Source: Palsa-504 sp963756575 (lineage in GTDB: Bacteria > Actinomycetota > Actinomycetes > Streptosporangiales > Streptosporangiaceae). Taken from it: a stretch of DNA of 64,000 bases. The notes below the pieces were generated by a model. That model saw only the letters and a list, made by a program, of their open reading frames with translations, was not told the DNA's origin and ran no database searches. Below, piece by piece: positions 17,403-29,723 of the stretch (position 1 is its first letter; every line of letters begins with the position of its first letter). The translations under genes were made by a program, and so were the position numbers. The stretch lies in contig CAVWOM010000011.1 of the NCBI GenBank assembly GCA_963756575.1, positions 1 to 64,000 on the forward strand. The letters are read 5' to 3'.

Positions 17403-17519
17403 TTCAACCGAGTCGCGCGGCGCGGTGCCTACCGTGTGGTCTACCGCATCGACGAGCCCGAACGGATCGTCCCTGTCGTCCGCATCGATCACCGCTCGGG
17501 CGTCTGCCGCACCCGGTAA
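17403..17519 (+). pseudogene. RelE/ParE-family toxin remnant (C-terminal end only)
   Basis: In one frame the plus strand reads FNRVARRGAYRVVYRIDEPE, followed by RIVPVVRIDHRSGVCRTR and a stop. This is the typical end of RelE-type mRNA-cleaving toxins, where R-R-G-x-Y-R-V-x-Y-R-I-D is the core. The frame has a stop at 17379-17381 and no start or N-terminal half, and no antitoxin gene is adjacent. It is squeezed between the methyltransferase start and the nucS stop, so it is a decayed toxin-antitoxin relic. Confidence 0.75.
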
Positions 17520-18176
17520 CTAGAACAGGGTGTTCTCCGGGACCACGCCGCGCATTGCCTCGTAGTTGAGGGTGACGCAGCGGATGCCGCGGTCGGTAGC
17601 CAGGGTGCGGGCCTGCGGCTTGATCTCCTGGGCGGCGAAGATGCCGTGCACCGGGGCCAGCAGCGGGTCGCGGTTCAGCAGTTCCAGGTACCGGGTGAGC
17701 TGCTCCACGCCGTCGATCTCTCCGCGCCGCTTGATCTCGACCGCGACGCTCTCGCCGGCCTCGTTCCGGCACATGATGTCGACCGGGCCGATCGGGGTCG
17801 GGTACTCGCGGCGGACCAGCCGCCAGCCGTCGCCGAGCAGGTCGAGCTGGACCGCGAGCAGTTCCTGCAGGTGCGCTTCAACGCCGTCCTTGACCAGGCC
17901 CGGGTCCACGCCGAGCGCGACCGAGGTGTCGCTGATCACCTCGGTGAGGGTGATGGCGAGCGTCTCGCCGCCCTTGTTGGTGACCGACCACCGGCCTGGT
18001 TCCTCGGCCAGCCAGCACGGCGGCGACATCCAGTTCAGCGGCTTGTACGAGCCGCCGTCGGAGTGCACGAGGACGGAGCCGTCCGCCTTGACGATGAGCA
18101 GGCGCAGGGCTTCGGGGAGGTGAGCGGTGAGCCGGCCAACGTAGTCGACGCTGCACCGGGCGATGACGAGCCGCAC
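17520..18176 (-). CDS. nucS: Mismatch-specific endonuclease NucS/EndoMS
   Basis: Cuts both strands at mismatched bases and provides mismatch repair in actinobacteria that lack MutS/MutL. The 218-residue protein shows the N-terminal DNA-binding domain (MRLVIARCSVDYVGRLTAHL) and the RecB-like nuclease core with DIMCRNEAGESVAVEIKRRG, where D and E-x-K are the catalytic set, followed by GVEQLTRYLELLNRD. The extreme C-terminus ENTLF resembles a sliding-clamp-binding tail. Closeness to the ATP synthase operon (about 13 kb) and to the small zinc-ligand protein gene fits other actinomycetes. It diverges from that gene. Confidence 0.95.
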   Translation of the reverse strand: MRLVIARCSVDYVGRLTAHLPEALRLLIVKADGSVLVHSDGGSYKPLNWMSPPCWLAEEPGRWSVTNKGGETLAITLTEVISDTSVALGVDPGLVKDGVEAHLQELLAVQLDLLGDGWRLVRREYPTPIGPVDIMCRNEAGESVAVEIKRRGEIDGVEQLTRYLELLNRDPLLAPVHGIFAAQEIKPQARTLATDRGIRCVTLNYEAMRGVVPENTLF

Positions 18177-18242
18177 GTTCGGTAACTCTACTGGCCGCCG
18201 GGCGGCAAACTGATGCGCTCGGCTTTACTAAGCTCGGCAGGC

Positions 18243-18566
18243 GTGAGCCCGCGCCGGATCCGCCGCGACCGCTCCGGCCCTCCCGATCCCGTGCCCGGGC
18301 CCGAGCGCGTCGAATCGTGGCCGGACGGCGACTGGGCGGTTCGCCGCATCCCCGGCGCCGGATCGGCCAAGCCGTACCGCTGCCCGGGGTGTGACCAGGA
18401 GATCGTGCCGGGTACCCCGCACGTCGTGGCCTGGCCCGCCGACGGCGCCCGGATGGCCGGGGGCGTCGGCGTGGAGGAGCGCAGGCACTGGCACACCACC
18501 TGCTGGCAGAACCGGCTGCGCCGCGGCCCGGGCGTCCGCCGCCGGCCCGGACCCTGGCACCCCTGA
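18243..18566 (+). CDS. Small conserved actinobacterial protein with Cys/His metal-like ligands
   Basis: The 107-residue product has a basic N-terminus (SPRRIRRDRSG) and a conserved core GPERVESWPDGDWAVRRI, YRCPGCDQEIVPGTPHVVAWP and HWHTTCWQNRLRR. The CPGC pair plus the H-W-H-x-x-C cluster suggests one bound zinc. Proteins like this are frequently found divergent from nucS in actinomycetes and are sometimes labelled ATP/GTP-binding without evidence. GTG 18243 was chosen because homologous proteins begin at SPRR; an ATG at 18213 would add ten residues. Function unknown. Confidence 0.82.
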   Translation: MSPRRIRRDRSGPPDPVPGPERVESWPDGDWAVRRIPGAGSAKPYRCPGCDQEIVPGTPHVVAWPADGARMAGGVGVEERRHWHTTCWQNRLRRGPGVRRRPGPWHP

Positions 18567-18595
18567 TCGTTACCCGCGCGTGCGACGATGACCGG

Positions 18596-19099
18596 GTGCC
18601 CGAAAAAGAGATGACAGTAGCGCGGCTGGAAGTCCAGCGATTGATCGAGGCGTACCCGGCCGCGATCTTCCGTGTCCTGTGCGACCCGCAGGGGCACGTA
18701 GCCATCGACAGCACGGGCATGCTGATGGACGCGACCGGCGATCCGGTCAGCGCGGCGGGGGACAGCTTCGTGGTCCACATGGACCGGGAGGCGCTCAACG
18801 ACTTCCCGCTGGGCCGCTACGACGTGACCGTGACGATCACCACGCTGGTCCCGGACACCGAGATCGCCTGGGGGATTACCGGCCGGATCAGGCCGCAGGT
18901 CGGCCACACCTACGGGTACCGGCTCGAGCCGGCGGGGGAAACCGGCACGCTGGTCACCTCGTACTACGACTGGTCCGAGATCCACCCGCACTGGCGCGAG
19001 GCCGGGATCTTCCCGGTCGTCTCCGAGGCCGCGCTGCGGGCCACGCTCGGCATCCTGGCCCGGACCGTCGCCCGCGGCTACCCCGGCCGCCCGGCCTAA
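18596..19099 (+). CDS. SRPBCC (START-like) family protein
   Basis: The 167-residue protein fits the helix-grip fold used for hydrophobic ligands and polyketide-like substrates: an N-terminal strand VARLEVQRLIEAYPAAIFRVLCDPQGHVAID, central strands DVTVTITTLVPDTEIAWGI, and a long C-terminal helix in PVVSEAALRATLGILARTVARG. It starts at GTG 18596; ATG 18611 is an alternative. It sits between the zinc-ligand protein and an SDR gene, same strand. The ligand is not known. Confidence 0.83.
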   Translation: MPEKEMTVARLEVQRLIEAYPAAIFRVLCDPQGHVAIDSTGMLMDATGDPVSAAGDSFVVHMDREALNDFPLGRYDVTVTITTLVPDTEIAWGITGRIRPQVGHTYGYRLEPAGETGTLVTSYYDWSEIHPHWREAGIFPVVSEAALRATLGILARTVARGYPGRPA

Positions 19100-19161
19100 G
19101 CCGGGCATTACCGACGAGGCCTACAATGCCTCGAGAGACCCCCGGGACTTGGAGGAGCCGC

Positions 19162-19929
19162 GTGGACCTGTTCGACCTCACCGGCAAGGTGGCCGTCGTC
19201 ACCGGCGGGACCCGCGGGATCGGCCTGATGATGGCGCGTGGCCTGCTGCAGGCGGGCGCGTCGGTCTACATCAGCTCGCGCAAGGCCGAGGCGGGGGACG
19301 CCGCGGCCAGGGAGCTCGCCCAGTTCGGCACCGTGCTGTCGGTGCCGGCCGACCTGTCCCGCGAGGAGGAGTGCCAGCGCCTGGCCGAGGAGGTCGGCCG
19401 CTCCGAGGAGGGCGTGCACGTCCTGGTCAACAACGCGGGCACCAACTGGGCGGCGCCCCTGGAAGAGTTCCCGGCCCAGGGCTGGGACAAGGTCGTCGAC
19501 CTCAACCTCAAGACGCCGTTCTACCTGACCCGGGCGTTCCTGCCGCTGCTCGAGGCGGACGGCACCGCCGACGACCCGGCCCGGGTGATCAACGTGGGCA
19601 GCATCGACGGGCTGCAGGTGCCGCCGTTCCACACCTACTCCTACGCGGCCAGCAAGGCCGGCCTGCACCAGCTCACCCGGGTGCTGGCCCGGGAACTGGG
19701 CCCGCGGCACATCACCGTCAACGCCGTCGCCCCCGGCCCCTTCGAGTCCAAGATGATGGCGTACACGCTGGAGACCCGCGGCGACGAGATCGCGGCCTCC
19801 GCCCCGCTCCGCCGCATCGGCCGCCCCGACGACATGGCCGGCGTCGCGGTCTTCCTCAGCAGCCGCGGCGCCGCCTACATCACCGGCGCGATCATCCCCG
19901 TCGACGGCGGAATCTGGGCCGCCAGCTAA
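19162..19929 (+). CDS. Short-chain dehydrogenase/reductase (SDR)
   Basis: Classical SDR of 255 residues. It has the cofactor motif TGGTRGIG (residues 14-21), NNAG at about 90-93, a serine in VINVGSIDGL and the catalytic YxxxK in YSYAASKAGLHQ, plus the C-terminal PVDGG. The GTG start is preceded by GGAGGAG. The motif set fits 3-oxoacyl-ACP reductase or gluconate-5-dehydrogenase-like enzymes; the NSG equivalents do not settle which. It converges with the methyltransferase at 20028, with a hairpin between. Confidence 0.92.
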   Translation: MDLFDLTGKVAVVTGGTRGIGLMMARGLLQAGASVYISSRKAEAGDAAARELAQFGTVLSVPADLSREEECQRLAEEVGRSEEGVHVLVNNAGTNWAAPLEEFPAQGWDKVVDLNLKTPFYLTRAFLPLLEADGTADDPARVINVGSIDGLQVPPFHTYSYAASKAGLHQLTRVLARELGPRHITVNAVAPGPFESKMMAYTLETRGDEIAASAPLRRIGRPDDMAGVAVFLSSRGAAYITGAIIPVDGGIWAAS

Positions 19930-19983
19930 ACCAGCTAAAACCCCAGCTAGAACCCCAGCCACCTCCGCCCCGGCCGCGGCTTA

Positions 19984-20016
19984 CCGGAGATGAGCCCACA
20001 CCAGCCCCATCTCCGG
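19984..20016. terminator. Hairpin between convergent genes
   Basis: CCGGAGATG (19984-19992) pairs with CATCTCCGG (20008-20016) across a 15-base loop, between the SDR stop and the methyltransferase stop. The position suits a bidirectional terminator; no U-run follows, which is common in high-GC actinomycetes. Confidence 0.55.
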
Positions 20017-20027
20017 CCGCGGCTGGG

Positions 20028-21158
20028 TCAGGTGCGGCGGGCGATTACGGCGTAGACGTTGGTCAGGTTGCGGCCCCGGCGGGCCAGCGGTGCCCAGGCC
20101 ACGTCGCCGGCCAGGGCCAGCGCGAGCAGCGGCAGGAACGCGATGAGCGTCAGGTTGCGGACGACGCCGCGCCAGCCGCCCTTCGCGCTCGTCCACGGGG
20201 CCACCGGGGCCGGCGCGAGCCGCATGCCGATCAGGGCCACGGTGGACACGAAGTCGACCGGGATGTGGGCTTCGGCCCGCTCGACCCGCACGATCTGGAA
20301 TCCGTTCCGCTCGAGCAGCTTCGTCATGGCCGACGCCGGGAACAGGTGCAGGTGCTGCGGCTGCAGCCACTGCCACCAGTACGACTTCATCAGCCGGCCG
20401 TACCGCGATTCCGGGTCCGGGACCTCCACCACCAAGATGCCCTCGTCGGCCAGGGCACGGTGCGCGGCGGCTATCTCGGCCTCCGGGTCGGTGGTGTGCT
20501 CGAGGTAGTGGTGCATGGTGATCACGTCGTAGCGGCCCGCCATGTCCTGGGCGGCGTCGACCAGCGGCTCGCGGTGCACCTCGGCCGCCCACCCCTTGGC
20601 CACGGCGTCCTGGGCCAGGCTGGAGCTGTCGAGCACCTCGAACCGGGTGTCCGGCCAGACCGGCCCGGCCGCCGCGCAGAAGGAACCGTTCCCGCCGCCC
20701 ACGTCGAGCCAGCGGCGCGGCTGGGCCAGTCCCGCGACCCGGCGGGCCTGGCCGGCCTTGCCGCGCCTGCCCAGGCCGTAATAACGCTCGGTGGCCTCGG
20801 CGCCCAGGCCTTCGTAATAGTCGCCGTAGTAATAGTCGAGCCCCCGGCCGCTCAGCCGCGGGTTCTGAAATACCAGGCCGCAGCCGGCGCACTCGTCCAG
20901 CCGGAAAAGCCCCGGTTTGCGCTGGAAACGGTCCCGGGTCCGCAGTAGCTGCCGCAGCTCGCCTGACCCGCAGAACGGGCAATCTTTCCTTTGCTCCTCG
21001 AAAAAGGCCAACGGGCCTTCTGCTATGAGCGACGCATAATGCGGACGGCGTTTTTCGATGACGGCATTGTTATCTCGTCCCATGCCAGCATCATATCGTC
21101 GCGTCAGCCATTGCCCGAGATCAAGATTGGTATTCACCATTAGGGCATTGCGGCCCAA
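20028..21158 (-). CDS. Class I SAM methyltransferase with N-terminal zinc ribbon-like region
   Basis: The 376-residue frame carries a four-cysteine motif (CPFCGSG and CAGCG, about residues 59-90), then a Methyltransf_23-type domain with motif I RRWLDVGGGNGSF and MHHYLEHTTDPEAEIAAAHRAL, and a hydrophobic C-terminal stretch FLPLLALALAGDV. This arrangement occurs in methyltransferases of sugar and natural-product pathways. The start is uncertain: ATG codons at 21158, 21140 and 21083 are all in frame and none has a good ribosome site; the first 25 residues are AT-richer than the rest. No pathway genes sit beside it. Confidence 0.85.
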   Translation of the reverse strand: MGRNALMVNTNLDLGQWLTRRYDAGMGRDNNAVIEKRRPHYASLIAEGPLAFFEEQRKDCPFCGSGELRQLLRTRDRFQRKPGLFRLDECAGCGLVFQNPRLSGRGLDYYYGDYYEGLGAEATERYYGLGRRGKAGQARRVAGLAQPRRWLDVGGGNGSFCAAAGPVWPDTRFEVLDSSSLAQDAVAKGWAAEVHREPLVDAAQDMAGRYDVITMHHYLEHTTDPEAEIAAAHRALADEGILVVEVPDPESRYGRLMKSYWWQWLQPQHLHLFPASAMTKLLERNGFQIVRVERAEAHIPVDFVSTVALIGMRLAPAPVAPWTSAKGGWRGVVRNLTLIAFLPLLALALAGDVAWAPLARRGRNLTNVYAVIARRT

Positions 21159-21322
21159 TTTCGCGAAAGGTCAACTCCCGTAACGGGCGCAAGGCGCTGG
21201 ACTCATCGCGGGCATACCTGGCCTTTCCGTCATCGTAATCCCTTTCACCCCCGCTGATGGATGTGCTGACCCACAACGACTCGCGGTCCTCCTCGTGGCT
21301 CCCGCGGCCCGGCGCCCCGCCC

Positions 21323-21448
21323 GTCCCGCGGCTCCCGCGGCCCCGGCAGCCCTACCGTCCCGCGGCCCCGGCAGCCCCGCCCGTCCCGCGGCCCCGGCAG
21401 CCCTACCGTCCCGCGGCCCCGGCGCCCCCACCCGTCCCGCGGCTCCCG
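21323..21448. repeat. 25-26-bp tandem repeat, about five copies
   Basis: CGTCCCGCGGCCCCGGCAGC recurs at 21356, 21382 and 21407, with variant copies containing CGGCTCCCG at 21323 and 21433. The unit is almost pure G/C and looks like an expanding low-complexity tract rather than a coding segment. Confidence 0.85.
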
Positions 21449-21509
21449 CCCGCCACCGGACGCGAGGCGACGGCAACCACGTCGATGTGAAGCTGCGGTG
21501 GCCAGAACA

Positions 21510-21530
21510 ACGTCGATGTGACATCGACGT
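21510..21530. promoter_or_regulatory. 10-bp inverted repeat ACGTCGATGT / ACATCGACGT
   Basis: Perfect 10-bp arms are separated by a single base. The half-site ACGTCGATGTGA also occurs as a direct copy at 21479-21490. This looks like a protein-binding site for a dimer, but no regulator is identified and the nearest gene start is about 350 bases away. Confidence 0.35.
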
Positions 21531-21576
21531 GGTAGAAAGCCCGGCCCAAGCGGCCCCGTCCGGTACCGCACGCCCC

Positions 21577-21626
21577 GCAAGAACCAGCTGTCCCCGGCCT
21601 GGCAAGAACCAGCCGTCCCCGGCCCG
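21577..21626. repeat. 25-bp tandem duplication
   Basis: GCAAGAACCAGCTGTCCCCG with its next five bases (21577-21601) is directly followed by a near-identical copy (21602-21626) differing at two positions. Confidence 0.85.
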
Positions 21627-21639
21627 GAGTCGCTCACTG

Positions 21640-21834
21640 CCAAAGAGCCGCACCCTGATGCATCGCACCGCTCCTGCCAAAGAGCCGCACCCCCTGGTGC
21701 CATCGCACCGCTCGCTGCCAAAGAGCCGCACCCCTGGTGGCATCGCGCCGCTCCTTCCAAAGAGCCGCACCCTGGTGACATCGCGCCGTTCCAAAGAGCC
21801 GCGCGCTGGTGACCTCGCGCCGCTGAGCGCGGAC
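21640..21834. repeat. 34-41-bp direct repeats, five copies, each with a small hairpin
   Basis: CCAAAGAGCCGCACC starts each unit at 21640, 21677, 21718, 21757 and 21791 (the last as CCAAAGAGCCGCGCG), followed by a variable 1-4 bases and TGGTGnCATCGCRCCG. In four units GGTG pairs with CRCC across a short loop on the plus strand; A/G changes are tolerated through G-U pairing. Unit length is not constant and there are no unique spacers, so it is not a CRISPR array. Confidence 0.8.
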
Positions 21835-21912
21835 CTCAACTGGCGCATGAGCACCGCACGCCTCGCCCATCACCCGGGTGACCGGTGTTGGATGCCGCGG
21901 GCGCCCGGCTGT

Positions 21913-24141
<2,229 letters not shown>

Positions 24142-24165
24142 GACCCAATCGGTCAGCAGGGGGGC

Positions 24166-25503
24166 CTAAAGCTCGGCAATGGACTCTAGCGGAATGGGGA
24201 TCCAGGTCGGCCGGTTCCTGGCCTCGTAGATGACCTCGTACACGGCCTTGTCGAGCAGCATCGCCCGGAGCACGACCGAGTTCTCGGCTGGATCCAGTCC
24301 GCCGGCCGCGGCGTAGCCGGCGCAGAAGGCCTCACTGTTGCGCCGGACCCAGTCGCCCGCCTTGGCCGCGAGGCTGGTGGCCTCCGGATGGGCGACCAGC
24401 TGGTGCCGGGCGGCGTAGTCGAACGAACGGAGCATGCCGGCCACATCCCGTAGCGGGGTGGACCGGGCGCGCCGCTGGGCCAGCGGGCTGGCCGGCTCGC
24501 CCTCGAAGTCGAGCACCACCCAGCCGGTCTGGGTCCGCATGACCTGGCCCAGGTGGTAGTCGCCGTGCACCCGCTGGGCCGGGATCGGCTCGATCAGCTT
24601 GGCCAGGGCGGAGTAGGCGTTGCCGACCTTGTCGGCGTACTGGCCCAGCTCGGGCACGGCCGCGATGGCCAGGTCGAGCCGCCGGAACATCTGCTCGGCC
24701 AGCTCGCGGATGGCCTCGGGCTCGAGCTCGGAGTGGCCGAACGCGTCGGCCAGGTCCCGGTGCACCTGCGCGCTGGCCGCGCCCAGCCGCTCGGCCTCGC
24801 CGGCGAAGTCGCCGCCGGCCTCGAACGCGGGGGTGCCGTCCGGGGTGGCGTACAGGTCGCGCACGCTGGTCGCGGCCAGCGCCCAGCCGTCCGAGGCGGC
24901 GCGCAGGTACCCGGACAAGATGCCCAGCACGGCGGGGGCGCCGTCCATCCGGGTCTCGATCCAGCCGAGCGGCTCGGCGATGTGCTCCGAGCCCAGCTGG
25001 GCCAGCGCCGTGGCCACCTCCAGGTCGGGGTTCGGCCCGGGGGAGACCCGGCGGAACACCTTGAGGATGGCGGACTCGCCGAACACCAGGCTGGTGTTGC
25101 TCTGCTCGCCGGTGAGGACCAGGCTGTCCTGGCCCGGCTCGATCTCGGCCCCGGGTATCCGGCAGAACCGGAGCAGCCCGACCGTGCGGTTGGCGACGAT
25201 CGCGTCGAGCAGCTCCCGGGTCAGGTCCGCGTCATGCAGCCCGTCGTAGATCTGCATCCCGGCGTCGGTGCCGATCCGGGCGTGCCGGAGCCGGGCCGGG
25301 AGCCGGGCGCGGGAGCCGACCAGCAGCTGGTAGCAGTCGGAGGTGGCGCCGTGCGAGACCGTGACGATCAGGTGCCGCAGTCCGGGGTCACCCGGGATGA
25401 TCTCGGTGTCGGCGACGACCGCGAGATCATGGACGGTTCGCCCTTTACCTGCGAACCATCGCTGTTTGACCAGCCAGGTTGCCAGTGTGTCTTCGAAAGT
25501 CAT
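24166..25503 (-). CDS. mak: Maltokinase (maltose 1-kinase)
   Basis: Phosphorylates maltose with ATP to maltose-1-phosphate, the substrate of GlgE. The 445-residue protein shows the maltokinase N-terminus WLVKQRWFAGKGR, the phosphotransferase catalytic motif HGDYHLGQVM and the metal-binding VVLDFEGEPASPLAQRR. Length matches the mycobacterial Mak/Pep2 protein. In other actinobacteria this domain is often fused to TreS; here the two are separate, with treS 105 bases upstream on the same strand, and glgB 24 bases downstream. It probably belongs to one transcript with both. Confidence 0.95.
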   Translation of the reverse strand: MTFEDTLATWLVKQRWFAGKGRTVHDLAVVADTEIIPGDPGLRHLIVTVSHGATSDCYQLLVGSRARLPARLRHARIGTDAGMQIYDGLHDADLTRELLDAIVANRTVGLLRFCRIPGAEIEPGQDSLVLTGEQSNTSLVFGESAILKVFRRVSPGPNPDLEVATALAQLGSEHIAEPLGWIETRMDGAPAVLGILSGYLRAASDGWALAATSVRDLYATPDGTPAFEAGGDFAGEAERLGAASAQVHRDLADAFGHSELEPEAIRELAEQMFRRLDLAIAAVPELGQYADKVGNAYSALAKLIEPIPAQRVHGDYHLGQVMRTQTGWVVLDFEGEPASPLAQRRARSTPLRDVAGMLRSFDYAARHQLVAHPEATSLAAKAGDWVRRNSEAFCAGYAAAGGLDPAENSVVLRAMLLDKAVYEVIYEARNRPTWIPIPLESIAEL

Positions 25504-25608
25504 GAGCGCTTACCACACTCCCCGTGGCTGGTCCGGGCAAACACTCCCTGGCCGGTTTCCGTACCGGATGTCCGGTATCGCCGGAGCGCGGCCAGGGTCA
25601 TCGAGTTG

Positions 25609-27450
<1,842 letters not shown>

Positions 27451-27503
27451 GGCAAGATCTCCTGAGGTCTTACTGGTTTCGTGCGTATTCAGGCACGGCG
27501 GGC

Positions 27504-29540
27504 CTATGCGGGGGTGACGCTGAAGATGTGGGCAGGCCGCGTCGCCGGGTCCAGGCGCACGTAATTGGCATGCCCCCACCGGTAGGACTCGCCGGTTAGC
27601 TCGTCCGTCACGATGAACTCGCGGTCCACGCCAAGCGCGGGCATATCGAGCCAGACCGTGGCTTCCTTGGTCTGGTAAGGGTCGAGGTTCGCGACCACGA
27701 GTACGGTATCGCTCCGCCCGGTCGCAGGGACAGTATCCACGCGCTTGGAGAAGCACATGATCCCGGGCTGGTCAACGCCGTGAAAGCGCAGGTTACGCAG
27801 CCTGTGCAGGGCTGGGTGGTTACGCCTGATGCGGTTCAGCTCGGTGATGTACCCGGAGATGCCCAGGCCGTCCCGCGCGGCGGCTTCCCAGTCGCGCGGC
27901 CGGTACTGGTACTTCTCCGAGTCCATGTATTCCTCGCTGCCCGGCCGGATCGGCACGTTCTCGCCCAGTTCGTACCCGGAGTAGATACCCCAGGTGGGCG
28001 ACAGCATGGAGGCCAGCACGGCCCGGATCTTGAATCCGGCTTCCCCGCTGTGCTGCAGGTACTCGTTCAGGATGTCCGGGGTGTTGGTGAAGAAGTTCGG
28101 CCGCATGTACGCGGCCGCCTCACCCGAAAGCTCGAGCATGTACTCGGTCAGCTCTTCGGCGCCGTTGCGCCAGGTGAAGTACGTGTAGGACTGGTGGAAG
28201 CCGATCTTGGCCAGGGTGGCCATCATGGCCGGCCGGGTGAACGCCTCGGCCAGGAACAGCACGTCCGGGTCGGTGGCCCGGACGTCGGCCAGCAGCCGCT
28301 CCCAGAACTTCAGCGGCTTGGTGTGCGGGTTGTCCACCCGGAAGATCCGCACCCCGTGGCCCATCCACAGCCGGACGACGCCCAGCCACGCGGCGAAGAT
28401 GCCCTCGGGGTCGTTGTCGAAGTTGAAGTTGTAGATGTCCTGGTACTTCTTGGGCGGGTTCTCGGCGTAGGCGATGGACCCGTCGGCCCGGGTGGTGAAC
28501 CACTGCGGGTGCTCCTTCACCCACGGGTGGTCGGGCGAGGCGTTCAGCGCCAGGTCCAGCGCGACCTCCATGCCGAGCTCGCGAGTCCGGGTGACGAACG
28601 CGTCGAAGTCGTCGAACGTGCCCAGGTCCGGGTGGATCGCGTCGTGCCCGCCGTCCGGCGAGCCGATCGCCCACGGCGAGCCCGGGTCCCCCTCGGCCGG
28701 GGTCAGCGTGTTGTTCCGGCCCTTGCGGAACGTGGTCCCGATCGGGTGCACCGGCGGCAGGTAGACCACGTCGAAGCCCATGCCCGCGACGGCGTCGAGC
28801 CGCTTGGCCGCGGTGCGCAGCGTGCCCGAGGCCGGCGCCCGGCGGCCCATTGGGTCAACCTGAACCCCTTCGGAGCGCGGGAAGAACTCGTACCACGAGC
28901 CGTACAGGGCCCGCTCCCGGTCCACCTGGACGGTCATCGGCCGCGACCGGGTGGTGAGCTCGCGCAGCGGCCAGCTGAGCAGGATGGACGCGATCAGCGG
29001 ATCCTCGGTCGCCGCCAGCCGGTCCCACGGGGTCAGCCCGCGGTCGCGCATCTTGGCGACCAGTTCCCGCAGCGCGGCCCGGGCCGCCGCCGGGCGGCCC
29101 GCCCCGGGCGGCTGGGGGATGCGCCGGGCGGCCCGCTCGTACAGCAGCGCGCCCTCGGTGAGCATCAGCTCCACGTCCTGCCCGGCCGGGATCTTGATGG
29201 CCGCGTCGTGGTGCCAGCTGGCGATCGGATCGGACCACGCCTCCACGTGGAAGCGCCACACGCCCTCGCTGGTGACGGTCACGTCCGTGCCCCAGCGGTC
29301 GGTACCCGGCGCGAGCTCGCGCATGTACCGCGGCGGGCTCGCCTGTCTGTCCGGGTCACGCAGCACGGCGGCCGCGTTGATGATGCCGTGCCCTTCCCGG
29401 AAGATGGTGGCGCTGACGCCGAAGGTCTCGCCGGCGACCGCCCGCGCGGGGCGGCGGCCGCATTCGACCGCTGGCTCCACGTCAAGGATCGGGATTCGTC
29501 CAATCACCCTGGTTACGCTACCGAGCGCGGTTGACTTCAT
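27504..29540 (-). CDS. glgE: Alpha-1,4-glucan:maltose-1-phosphate maltosyltransferase
   Basis: Transfers maltosyl units from maltose-1-phosphate to the non-reducing end of alpha-1,4-glucan. The 678-residue protein (GH13_3) has an N-terminal beta-sandwich domain (GRIPILDVEPAVECGRRPARA), the donor-site motif YLPPVHPIGTTFRKGRNN, LALNASPDHPWV, FRVDNPHTKP (Asp nucleophile) and LFLAEAFTRPAMM (acid/base Glu). Start at ATG 29540; GTG 29513 or so is possible. The same frame stays open far upstream antisense to glgP, which I take as chance. It is the first gene of the minus-strand glucan set and diverges from glgP. Confidence 0.96.
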   Translation of the reverse strand: MKSTALGSVTRVIGRIPILDVEPAVECGRRPARAVAGETFGVSATIFREGHGIINAAAVLRDPDRQASPPRYMRELAPGTDRWGTDVTVTSEGVWRFHVEAWSDPIASWHHDAAIKIPAGQDVELMLTEGALLYERAARRIPQPPGAGRPAAARAALRELVAKMRDRGLTPWDRLAATEDPLIASILLSWPLRELTTRSRPMTVQVDRERALYGSWYEFFPRSEGVQVDPMGRRAPASGTLRTAAKRLDAVAGMGFDVVYLPPVHPIGTTFRKGRNNTLTPAEGDPGSPWAIGSPDGGHDAIHPDLGTFDDFDAFVTRTRELGMEVALDLALNASPDHPWVKEHPQWFTTRADGSIAYAENPPKKYQDIYNFNFDNDPEGIFAAWLGVVRLWMGHGVRIFRVDNPHTKPLKFWERLLADVRATDPDVLFLAEAFTRPAMMATLAKIGFHQSYTYFTWRNGAEELTEYMLELSGEAAAYMRPNFFTNTPDILNEYLQHSGEAGFKIRAVLASMLSPTWGIYSGYELGENVPIRPGSEEYMDSEKYQYRPRDWEAAARDGLGISGYITELNRIRRNHPALHRLRNLRFHGVDQPGIMCFSKRVDTVPATGRSDTVLVVANLDPYQTKEATVWLDMPALGVDREFIVTDELTGESYRWGHANYVRLDPATRPAHIFSVTPA

Positions 29541-29601
29541 GCCAGCGTGGGTACCCCTAATTCTTTCGCGCCGGCCGGGCCGGGTGACGAACCGAGGCAA
29601 C

Positions 29602-29630
29602 CTGCATAACGCCACCTCGTTCGGTATAAT
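29602..29630 (+). promoter_or_regulatory. Predicted glgP promoter with consensus -10
   Basis: TATAAT at 29625-29630 lies 17 bases after CTGCAT (29602-29607) and 94 bases before the glgP GTG. A perfect -10 is rare in such GC-rich DNA. The sequence CTCGTTCGGTATAA overlapping this -10 also occurs as its reverse complement beside guaA (54828-54841). Assignment is by sequence only. Confidence 0.5.
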
Positions 29631-29723
29631 TTGAATTGAATTTCCGGCCTGAACTGGCGCGGACCGGCGCCGTATACCGTCGGCGGTTCGTCGGGACGGG
29701 CACGGACCCGTTAACCTCGGCCC

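Larger units (their letters stand above)
21159..21912. other. Gene-free repeat block upstream of glgB's 3' end
   Basis: About 750 bases between the methyltransferase start and the glgB stop contain no credible gene; frames through it are repetitive and lack ribosome sites. It contains three distinct tandem-repeat families (21323-21448, 21577-21626, 21640-21834) and three copies of ACGTCGATGT, two of which form an inverted repeat. The promoter of the minus-strand methyltransferase should lie near 21160-21250. Confidence 0.75.

Noticed and set aside
17283..17492. Minus-strand small frame opposite the RelE relic
   Set aside because: The plus strand gives a recognisable RelE C-terminus; the minus reading has no identity.
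21640..21834. CRISPR-like spacing of repeats
   Set aside because: Units run together with lengths of 34-41 bases and similar sequence throughout; there are no unique spacers and no cas gene.
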